From a bacterium (lineage in GTDB: Bacteria; Armatimonadota; Zipacnadia; Zipacnadales; UBA11051), in NCBI GenBank assembly GCA_021372615.1, contig JAJFUB010000143.1, positions 1 to 64,000 on the forward strand: a stretch of DNA of 64,000 nucleotides, in the 5' to 3' direction. This document shows positions 1 to 6,837 of the stretch, in pieces; positions within the stretch are counted from its first letter, which is position 1; each line of letters starts with the position of its first letter. The position numbers and the translations under genes were made by a program. The notes beneath the pieces are model-generated. The model did no database searches. It worked only from the letters and a program-made list of their open reading frames with translations, and had not been told where the DNA came from.

Positions 1-39
1 ACGCGGCACCCACGGCCCGTGTCCGCGCCTCTGCAAACC

Positions 40-1146
40 TCAGCAGTACCGCCCCTCCGCCGCCACCAGCTCCACAATCGCCTTCAGGTTCTCCACCCGC
101 GCATCCCGCGGCAGTTCGTCCGACGTGCTCATGATGTAGCCCCCGCCGGCTTGTGCTGCGTTCAGGCAGCGCCGTGCCTCTGCCCGCGCCTCCGCGACCG
201 ACCCGTGCGCCAGCACCACCGGGCTCAGGTTGCCGATGATGCAGGTGTCCGCCCCGAAGCTCCGCTTGATCTCCGCCAGGTCGCAGTCGCCCAACACGTC
301 GAAGTGCTGGATGCCGTGCGGTCGGCAGGCTACGAGGTCGGGCACGACCGCACGGATGCGGCCGGTCTGGAAGAAGACGATGTACTTGCCCGGCGCAGTC
401 AGCTCCACAGCGCGCCGGGCGCGCGGGATCACGAACCGCCGCACCAGCGCCGGCGACAGCAAGCTCAGCGACGCCCAGCACACGTCGTACACCAGGCACT
501 CGATGCGCGAGGCGTTGAAGGAGCGGATCAGCGCCTCGGAGGTGGGGTCCACTGCCCGCATGATCTCTTCCATGAAGTCAGGCGCCTCGACGAGGTCCAT
601 GATGTAGTCGGTGTCGCGGCGCAGGTGGGCCAGGTGGTACACCGTATCCCCCATCCAGCCGCCGACGAGGCCGTCGTCGCCGATGACGTCATAGGCCGCC
701 AGGCTCTCGCCGATGCTCGGCTCCGCCGTCCGCCCCATCTCGGCGATGTAGTCGGCGTATATCTCCCAGTCGCTGCGCTGCTTGATGAGGTACTCCTGGT
801 GCTTGGAGACGAGGGGATCATGGGGCATGTAGCCGACGAGGTCGGCGGCGTGGAGGCTGCCCTGCGGCGTGGTGATCCGGCGGTGGCTCAGGAACGCGCC
901 GCCGGGCGCGGGCTCTTGCCAGGTCTCCTGCCCGTAACCGGCCCGGGGGCTGCTGCTCAGGCCCGGCCCGATGCCCTGGACGTTGAAGATCGAGGAACCG
1001 AGCATCCGGTGAGCGTCGCAGATGGCGCGCCAGCCGGTCTGGTCACTGACAGTCTGGGCGAAGCGCCCCTCCATCTCCCAGGTGACCGGAACCTGGTCCG
1101 GCACACGGCGCTCCAGGGCGGCGACGAGTCGTTCCTTGTGGGTCAT
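40..1146 (-). CDS. Uroporphyrinogen decarboxylase (URO-D) family protein
   Basis: The 368-residue product has the length and layout of the URO-D superfamily (TIM-barrel decarboxylases and corrinoid-dependent methyltransferases). It opens with MTHKERLVAALERRVPD, a typical start for this family, and has the GNLSP segment followed by a GGGYIMSTSDE-like segment near the C-terminus (about residues 308-345), where family members bind substrate. It is not next to heme genes. Such stand-alone relatives in glycan-rich genomes are usually not true HemE, so a methyltransferase or uncharacterised role is as likely. It is followed by a cupin gene on the same strand about 75 bp away, with a repeat fragment between. 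The superfamily call is firm; the substrate is unknown. Confidence 0.85.
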   Translation of the reverse strand: MTHKERLVAALERRVPDQVPVTWEMEGRFAQTVSDQTGWRAICDAHRMLGSSIFNVQGIGPGLSSSPRAGYGQETWQEPAPGGAFLSHRRITTPQGSLHAADLVGYMPHDPLVSKHQEYLIKQRSDWEIYADYIAEMGRTAEPSIGESLAAYDVIGDDGLVGGWMGDTVYHLAHLRRDTDYIMDLVEAPDFMEEIMRAVDPTSEALIRSFNASRIECLVYDVCWASLSLLSPALVRRFVIPRARRAVELTAPGKYIVFFQTGRIRAVVPDLVACRPHGIQHFDVLGDCDLAEIKRSFGADTCIIGNLSPVVLAHGSVAEARAEARRCLNAAQAGGGYIMSTSDELPRDARVENLKAIVELVAAEGRYC

Positions 1147-1155
1147 ACCGTTTGC

Positions 1156-1222
1156 CTTCCTCCCCTCTCCGCGCGCTCGCGGTGCGAGAGCAGGGGAGAG
1201 GGGCCGGGGGTGAGGAGCCGTT
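1156..1222. repeat. Degenerate copy of the CCTCACCCC/GGGGTGAGG repeat family
   Basis: Between the URO-D-like gene and the cupin gene lies a CCCCTCTCC...GGGGAGAGGGG hairpin followed by GGGGGTGAGGAGCCGTT. This ending nearly matches the terminus GGGGTGAGGACGCCGTT of the full copies at 49629-49788 and 50208-50376. Its last base falls on the stop codon of the cupin gene, so the element abuts a coding end. Confidence 0.7.
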
Positions 1223-1563
1223 CAGCCTGCGACAAACTCATCCTCGGCGTCGAACGCCGGGCAGGTGACCACGATCGTCTCGAAGTCCCCCCAGCCCCGG
1301 TGCTTCACCCCCGGCGGGATGTGCACCGCCGTGCCCGGGGTCAGCTCGTGCTGCTCCCCGTCCAGCTCGATGACGCCATGGCCGCTGAGGATGTAGTAGA
1401 TCTCCGCCGTGCGCCGGTGGAAGTGCAGGTCGCCGCTGACAATGTGGGTGACGTGCAGGCCCACGTGGGGCGACTGGTCGCGGGTGATGATGCGGTGGCT
1501 CTCGCCACAGGGGCACTGGACCGGCGCGACCTGGCTGATGTGACGCACGAGGGGCTTGGACAT
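1222..1563 (-). CDS. Single-domain cupin protein
   Basis: This is a 113-residue small cupin. Motif 1 is visible as GDLHFHRRTAEIYYILSG (about residues 44-61, with the H48/H50 and E54 type ligands), and motif 2 as PGTAVHIPPGVKH (about 76-88). Both are metal-binding signatures of the RmlC-like jelly roll. The CPCGES segment near the N-terminus (about 18-23) is unusual and could bind metal. The ATG at 1563 gives the normal size of a one-domain cupin; the longer open frame upstream has no family similarity and is discarded. Probably a sugar- or small-ligand-binding or isomerase-type protein; the substrate is unknown. Confidence 0.8.
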   Translation of the reverse strand: MSKPLVRHISQVAPVQCPCGESHRIITRDQSPHVGLHVTHIVSGDLHFHRRTAEIYYILSGHGVIELDGEQHELTPGTAVHIPPGVKHRGWGDFETIVVTCPAFDAEDEFVAG

Positions 1564-1601
1564 GCGGAAGGAGTTCCACTCGCGCCCGGCGCCTCCTTCC
1601 A

Positions 1602-1643
1602 GGCCGGCCGGCTTCGCCGCCCCTTGGGAGGGAACGGCCGGCC
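1602..1643. repeat. Inverted repeat between divergent cupin and acyltransferase genes
   Basis: GGCCGGCCG (1602-1610) is matched by CGGCCGGCC (1635-1643), giving 9-bp arms in the short space between the divergent genes starting at 1563 and 1687. It could be an operator or a relict of the dispersed palindromes seen elsewhere. No promoter hexamers could be assigned. Confidence 0.4.
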
Positions 1644-1686
1644 AGCCGGGGAACATGACTTCACTACTCTTTGACGAGGCTGAACC

Positions 1687-2391
1687 ATGTCTGCACGACG
1701 CACTCGACCCGACGAACAGGAATTCGAACTCGTACCCCATACCCGCACGCGCCAGGCCATCGGCGACCGCACCCGGCAGAGCGCCAACGAGCAGCCGCAG
1801 TTCCGCGTGCACAAGCTCGTGGACGCCGCGGCGCTGATGGCAGCCCGCAGCGCCCTGAAGGCCCAGGGGGCCCAGCCGCTGCCCACCTTCAACGACTTCC
1901 TGATCAAGCTGGTGGCGGACATTCTGCCGAACCACCGGCGCTTCAACGCCTGGTGGTCGCCCGAGGGCCTCAAGCTGCTCAAGGATGTCAACGTCGCCTT
2001 CGCCACGGCGACCGATCAGGGGGTGTTGCTCCCGACGGTGCTGAAGGCCAGCGAGAAGAGCCTGGGAGAGATCGCGGCGGAGACGGCGGAGATGGTGGCG
2101 ATGGCGCGGGCGGGGAAGCTGCGGGCCAGCTTGCAGATGGGTGCGGGCTTCACCATCTCCAACATCGGCCCGGTCGGCATAGATGCCTTCGACGCGATCA
2201 TCAGCCCGCCACAGACGGCCATCCTCGCCATCGGCTCGATCATGCCGCGGCCGGTGGTCGAGGGCGACCAGGTGGTCGTACGGCCGACCATGTGGCTGAG
2301 TCTGACGATGGACCACCGCTCGCTGGACGGGGCCGACGGCGGCCCGTTCCTCAACGACCTGGCGGCCGCGATCGGCAACTGCAGCGCCTAG
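1687..2391 (+). CDS. Stand-alone 2-oxoacid dehydrogenase acyltransferase (E2) catalytic domain
   Basis: The 234-residue protein corresponds to the catalytic core of dihydrolipoamide acyltransferases. The active-site motif DHRSLDGADG lies near the C-terminus (about residues 203-212), and the core segments NDFLIK, GVLLPTV and GAGFTISNIG are recognisable. There is no lipoyl domain and no peripheral subunit-binding domain, and no E1 or E3 gene is nearby. Full E2 chains are usually 400-550 residues, so this is a domain-only version of the kind sometimes found as free acyltransferases. A GAGG ribosome-binding site precedes the ATG. The fold call is confident; the acyl donor and acceptor are unknown. 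Confidence 0.82.
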   Translation: MSARRTRPDEQEFELVPHTRTRQAIGDRTRQSANEQPQFRVHKLVDAAALMAARSALKAQGAQPLPTFNDFLIKLVADILPNHRRFNAWWSPEGLKLLKDVNVAFATATDQGVLLPTVLKASEKSLGEIAAETAEMVAMARAGKLRASLQMGAGFTISNIGPVGIDAFDAIISPPQTAILAIGSIMPRPVVEGDQVVVRPTMWLSLTMDHRSLDGADGGPFLNDLAAAIGNCSA

Positions 2392-2403
2392 ACGGGCCGT
2401 CGC

Positions 2404-5124
2404 CTACTGTTGTCGGCTCATGAAGAGCGGCGTGCCGTCCACGACGCCAGTGACCAGCAGTGTCAGCCGCCCGCCCTCCGGCGGGCGGCTCAGCGTTACC
2501 GGTAGGCGCACCGCCTCACCGGGGCCCAGGTTCACGGCGAACTTCCCGGGCGCGGCGCTCCAGCCCGGTGGCAGCTTCAGCTTCACGCTGCCCTCCTTCA
2601 GAGGCTGCGCCCCACGGTTGGCCACCACCAGTTGCGCCTTCGCCGGGCCGGAGCGGGGCGCCCCCGCAGGCACCTCAACGGCCGCTGCGACTCCGCTGGT
2701 GGCGCGGCAGAAGTCGGCGAGCGCCGTCAGCGCGCGTTCCTGCAGCGTGCGATCATGGCCGAGCATGCGGCGCACGCGCAGCACCATGGCGAGCTGACTG
2801 ATGACCCCGAAGTCCCGACAACCGGACGCCGCGAGACTACGGAAGCGATCGGCCGCTCGCGTCAAGGCCGCATCCTGCCCCGCGACCTCGATCTCCGTCA
2901 GCCACAGACGTTGCCTCAGCTCCGGGTAGACAAGACGCAGCCGCTGGTACTCGCCCTCGTCCTTGATGGCAATGGGAGCGGGCAGCTCGCCCGCGCGGCC
3001 GACCGCCGGCAGCGTGGCCAGCTTATGCCATGTCCCCTCGCGGTCCACACCCTCCACGACGGCCTCGGGGGCGGCGCAGCCCTCGCCGGCGCCGGTGTGC
3101 ATCCGCAGCCATTGCAGACGGTGGGGGGCGTTGAGGTCCAGACTGAGCGTGAGCGGTTCGCCGGGAGCGAAGAGCAGCCCCTGGTCGGTCGTCCAGCCGT
3201 CGCACAGGATGGTTGCGGCCCGGACGCCCGCCGGGCTGCCGCCAGCCAGCACTTCCCCCGGGCGGCTGGGCTGCACCGACACCTCCTCTGACGTGAGCGG
3301 CGTCGCCTGCTGCAGGGCCTCGGCAGCATCGAGCAGGGCCCGCTGGCAATAGCGCTCCGTCGGCAGGACCAGGAGCGCCGTCGCCTCGCCCGGCGCCAGC
3401 CGCACCGGGACCGCCAGGCACTTGCCGGAGACGGTCGCCGCCACCGGCGCGTCGGCGACCAGGTCCATGGCCTGGACGAAAGAGGGCGCTGCCGGCAGCC
3501 CGAGCGCCGGGTCCAGCGCGACCGTCGTCGCTAGCGGCTCCTGGCCGACATTGCGGACGGCCAGGCAGAGGTTGCTGTCCGCCAGGCGGCCGTAACGCTC
3601 CACGAGCAGTTCGGGGGCTGGCGCGCGCGCCAGCGTCAGCGGCTCCCAGCCTGCTGCGGACAGCCGCTCGATCACGGGGACGAACTGCAGGTACAGGTTG
3701 CGCTGCTGCGGGGCGTCCGGCTGCAGGTGGGGATAGATGGCGTAGGGGAGGCCGCGATAGAGCATCTCGCGCAGCGGGGCCTCGCCGCGGGTGTCCTGCC
3801 CCGGCGCGCTCCAGAAGCGCAGCAGGCGGCGCCCGGCCGCCGCCCGGAACAGGGCCTCGCCACCGGACGGCGTGGCCAGGCTCACCAGCCCGAGGTCAAA
3901 GCTCGGCCACTGGGCGCAGAAGCCCGGCCCGTCGGCCGCGAAGCGCCGGGCGACCAGCAAGTGGCGCTGCTCGGCCAGGGGAGCGATCAGCTTCGTCTGT
4001 CTCCGCCAGGGGCCGTCCACGCTGCACACCTGTCGCGTGGTGTGCAGGTATGACAACGGCGCCTCGCTGGCCGCGATGGCCTCGGGCGCTGCGGACAGCG
4101 CCTCCGAGCCGGGGTCATCGGCTACGGTCAGGCACCAGCGATACGGCTCGCGGCGCGGCTCCCTGGCCTCGAAGTCGTCCAGCGCCTGCGCCAGGCCCTG
4201 CGCGTCGGCGTCGCGCGAGACCTCCATGGCATGCCCGAAGGAGCCCCCGAAGTCGCCGAGCGCCGGCACGTCGTACAGAGCCACCGGGGTGCGGCGACCG
4301 TCGCAGGCTTCGCCTGGAAGGCAGCCGACGTAGCCCTCATGGGGAGCGCGGCGGGCGAAGTCCTCGGGGAACAGCCGGGCATACCTGTCCGCCGCGCTGC
4401 GCATCCCCCACAGCCCATCATGCGCGTAGAGCAGGAACGAGAACCAGGCCTGGCCGGGAAGCTTCTTCACGCGCGGCGACAGGCCCAGGTGGAAGCGGAT
4501 CGCGAGGCGCCGCCGGGCGTGATCGTACTCGACCGCGAACACGCGCGGGCCCTGCGACAGCGGCACCCCCAGCGAAAGCCCGGCTGCGCCCTTGCTGAGC
4601 GCGCAGAAGGGCCAGGGCTGCACATACCCCGGCCCGGCGTCGCACGGGCGGACGCTGCGGTAGCAGATGGCCTCGGTGATGCGGCGGCCGCCCAGGAGAT
4701 CGTCGCCCCACGTCCAGCCGCCGGCCTCGAGCGGAATCTCGAAGCCAGCCTCGACGGGTCGGTCGCGGCCGGTGTGGTCGGTGAGCTTGGCCGAGAACGA
4801 GAGGTACTCGCCGGCCCCGGCGTAGGAGGTCTCGAAGGTCAGCCCGAGGTCGTCGAAGCGCTGCTTCTGGATGAACATGCCGCTGTCGGGGAGTATCGGG
4901 CAGCGCAGCGGGTGTCGGCCCTCATCCGGCCCCGCAGCCCCCACCTCCGCCACATAGAAGCCCCCGCCGGAAGTGACCGGCACGGGGCGGCCCAGCAGGC
5001 TTAGCCCCGCGACCTGCCCGTCATCGGCCAGTTCGAGGGCGAGACCGTCCGAGGTGCGCAGCGTGGCGGCACACAGGGCGCCGGGCAGGCACAGAATGAG
5101 GGGGAGGACGATGAGATGGCGCAT
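2404..5124 (-). CDS. Large secreted protein with C-terminal NEW3-like beta domain, function unknown
   Basis: The product is 906 residues from the ATG at 5124. It begins MRHLIVLPLILCLPGALCAA, a clear Sec signal peptide; six codons of upstream frame are dropped because the peptide starts there. The middle contains aromatic-rich beta segments (for example GWTWGDDLLGGRR and WFSFLLYAHDGLWGM) reminiscent of secreted carbohydrate-active proteins, but I cannot name a family. The last 90 residues resemble a NEW3-type Ig-like domain (NRGAQPLKEGSVKLKLPPGW). The 3' end lies 12 bp from the convergent acyltransferase gene. Probably exported and involved with a polysaccharide; the activity is unassigned. 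Confidence 0.75.
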   Translation of the reverse strand: MRHLIVLPLILCLPGALCAATLRTSDGLALELADDGQVAGLSLLGRPVPVTSGGGFYVAEVGAAGPDEGRHPLRCPILPDSGMFIQKQRFDDLGLTFETSYAGAGEYLSFSAKLTDHTGRDRPVEAGFEIPLEAGGWTWGDDLLGGRRITEAICYRSVRPCDAGPGYVQPWPFCALSKGAAGLSLGVPLSQGPRVFAVEYDHARRRLAIRFHLGLSPRVKKLPGQAWFSFLLYAHDGLWGMRSAADRYARLFPEDFARRAPHEGYVGCLPGEACDGRRTPVALYDVPALGDFGGSFGHAMEVSRDADAQGLAQALDDFEAREPRREPYRWCLTVADDPGSEALSAAPEAIAASEAPLSYLHTTRQVCSVDGPWRRQTKLIAPLAEQRHLLVARRFAADGPGFCAQWPSFDLGLVSLATPSGGEALFRAAAGRRLLRFWSAPGQDTRGEAPLREMLYRGLPYAIYPHLQPDAPQQRNLYLQFVPVIERLSAAGWEPLTLARAPAPELLVERYGRLADSNLCLAVRNVGQEPLATTVALDPALGLPAAPSFVQAMDLVADAPVAATVSGKCLAVPVRLAPGEATALLVLPTERYCQRALLDAAEALQQATPLTSEEVSVQPSRPGEVLAGGSPAGVRAATILCDGWTTDQGLLFAPGEPLTLSLDLNAPHRLQWLRMHTGAGEGCAAPEAVVEGVDREGTWHKLATLPAVGRAGELPAPIAIKDEGEYQRLRLVYPELRQRLWLTEIEVAGQDAALTRAADRFRSLAASGCRDFGVISQLAMVLRVRRMLGHDRTLQERALTALADFCRATSGVAAAVEVPAGAPRSGPAKAQLVVANRGAQPLKEGSVKLKLPPGWSAAPGKFAVNLGPGEAVRLPVTLSRPPEGGRLTLLVTGVVDGTPLFMSRQQ

Positions 5125-5236
5125 CAGGCAGGACCACACCACTTAGACAACCCGGCGGCGTGAACGGCTCCCCCGGACTGACCGGCCGGGCCGCGTGTCC
5201 GTCCGTCGGCGCAGCGCATGAACCCGGGAAAAGGAA

Positions 5237-5263
5237 AGGCCCGCCACCGATGGTGGCGGGCCT
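5237..5263 (-). terminator. Intrinsic terminator of the Gly/Pro-rich protein gene
   Basis: Perfect 12-bp stem AGGCCCGCCACC / GGTGGCGGGCCT with a 3-base loop. On the minus strand it is followed by TTTCCTTTTCCC. It sits 10 bp past the stop codon at 5273, the correct place and strand for Rho-independent termination of the gene starting at 6691. Confidence 0.85.
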
Positions 5264-5272
5264 GGATGCTGC

Positions 5273-6691
5273 TCAGGGAGCTGGCGGAGCCCCTGCCGGA
5301 CCGCCAGGAGGTCCGCCGGGGGGTGCGCCGCCGGGCGGCCCACCTTCGGGTCCGCCGGGCATCGGGCCCGGCCCGCCGGGTGCGCCACCAGGAGCGCCGC
5401 CGGCCGGCGCCGCCCCACCGCCACCACCGCGCTCCCGCTCGACTGTCTGGCGGATGAACTTCTTGAGGTCTATCCCGGCCTGGATACTGTCGAGGTCTTC
5501 CCACTTCTCAATGATCTGCCCCTGGGCAATGGCCAGGCCCAGCAGCAGCGGGGAGATGAAGCGGGCTTCGGCAGTGTGGATCCGGCGGATCTCACCCCGG
5601 TCCAGGTTGAACGAGAACTCGTACACCCAACCCTTGGTGCCGGAGACCTTCCAGGGCCGACCGTTGAGGCCGACGCCCTCAGGCCAGATGCGTAGCTTGT
5701 AGCGCGGGCTGAAGAAGATGGTGTCGGGGTAGATCATCTTGGCCAGGATGTCGCCGTTCAGGTTTGCTGGCCGCACGTCGCCGGTGATGATCTTGCCGGC
5801 CCTGTCCTTGAGCACGCAGGCCACCATGCTGGTGCTCCACAGCATGCTCCAGATCTCCGCGGCGCCCTCGGGGAGATTGACGGTCCGCGGGTGGTAGAAG
5901 CCGCCCTTGCGGGTGAAGATGCGGAATGGTGCGCTGGAGTTGGTGATGCTGTTGCCCGTGGCGCGCGCTTCGCCGAGGCAGTCGAACTTCTTGAGCCGCC
6001 GCCAGACCTTCTCGCCGTAGTACGACTGCGCAGACGGCTTCACGCGCATGACGACCGGCACGGTCACCGGGACCGCGTTGGCGTCGCCCGTCGCCGACAG
6101 GTTCATGTTCAGCTTGGGGTACCCGATCTCGAAGCGGAAGCTGTCCTGCCCATCGAGGTAGGCCTGCACGAAGGCCACCGCGGAGTGGTACATGTAGGCA
6201 TCCACGCGACCCATGTACCGGTCCATGCCCGCGCCGATGCGGCCGGGCCCGAGCTTCTCGGCGGTGACATCTTCCGCCTTGACGTACAGGCGGTGCAGTT
6301 GGTACCACTCGTTCTTGGTCAGCTTCTCCGGCGTGCCGTCCTGCTTGACCAGGAACGGCTGGGGGATGTCGGCCCGCGGCTGCCCGGTCTGCGCCAGGAA
6401 GTCCGCGTAGGTCATCGTGAGCTCTTCAGGGGCGGGGTAGGTCTTCCACTCGAAGGTGCCGCCACCGCCACCACCGGCGCCCGGGGCCCCGGGCATGCCC
6501 GGACCGCCCTCCGGACCGCCAGGAGGGCCGCCAGGAGGCGCACCGGGCCCACCCGGCCCTCCGGGTGGCCCGCCGGGCCCGCCGGGGGGAGCCCCTTCCT
6601 GCGCGAACGGCACCGCCTGCAGCACCACCAGCGAGACGATCGCCATGGCTGCAACGAGGAGTACGATGAACTGCACGCGTCGGTTGCGCAT
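5273..6691 (-). CDS. Secreted protein with collagen-like Gly/Pro-rich segments at both ends
   Basis: This 472-residue protein starts MRNRRVQFIVLLVAAMAIVSLVV, a signal peptide or anchor. It is followed by a GGP/PGG-rich stretch (about residues 32-80) and closes with a second, longer GGP/PGG-rich tail (last 55 residues). Between them is an ordinary globular region of about 330 residues with many aromatic residues and no domain I recognise. The start was placed at 6691 because the 27 codons upstream show no signal-like character and a promoter lies in them. A good minus-strand promoter and a strong terminator bracket it as a monocistronic unit. The low-complexity tails could be surface or matrix linkers. 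Confidence 0.75.
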   Translation of the reverse strand: MRNRRVQFIVLLVAAMAIVSLVVLQAVPFAQEGAPPGGPGGPPGGPGGPGAPPGGPPGGPEGGPGMPGAPGAGGGGGGTFEWKTYPAPEELTMTYADFLAQTGQPRADIPQPFLVKQDGTPEKLTKNEWYQLHRLYVKAEDVTAEKLGPGRIGAGMDRYMGRVDAYMYHSAVAFVQAYLDGQDSFRFEIGYPKLNMNLSATGDANAVPVTVPVVMRVKPSAQSYYGEKVWRRLKKFDCLGEARATGNSITNSSAPFRIFTRKGGFYHPRTVNLPEGAAEIWSMLWSTSMVACVLKDRAGKIITGDVRPANLNGDILAKMIYPDTIFFSPRYKLRIWPEGVGLNGRPWKVSGTKGWVYEFSFNLDRGEIRRIHTAEARFISPLLLGLAIAQGQIIEKWEDLDSIQAGIDLKKFIRQTVERERGGGGGAAPAGGAPGGAPGGPGPMPGGPEGGPPGGAPPGGPPGGPAGAPPAP

Positions 6692-6742
6692 CGGCAAACC
6701 ACCTGCGCCCCTCACAGTATTTCCGCACCAAGCGCCCGCTTG

Positions 6743-6772
6743 AGTATAGTCGCCGGTCTTGGCGCAAGTCAA
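6743..6772 (-). promoter_or_regulatory. Predicted sigma70-type promoter for the Gly/Pro-rich protein gene
   Basis: On the minus strand TTGACT (6772-6767) and TATACT (6748-6743) are separated by 18 bases. The start site would fall near 6736, about 45 bases before the ATG at 6691. It lies in the divergent spacer shared with the heparinase-like gene at 6838. Confidence 0.6.
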
Positions 6773-6837
6773 GAATGAGGTACGGCGCCGGAGGCCTGCA
6801 GGTAGGCCACCCGCGCCAGACGAACCTGCCTGCCACC

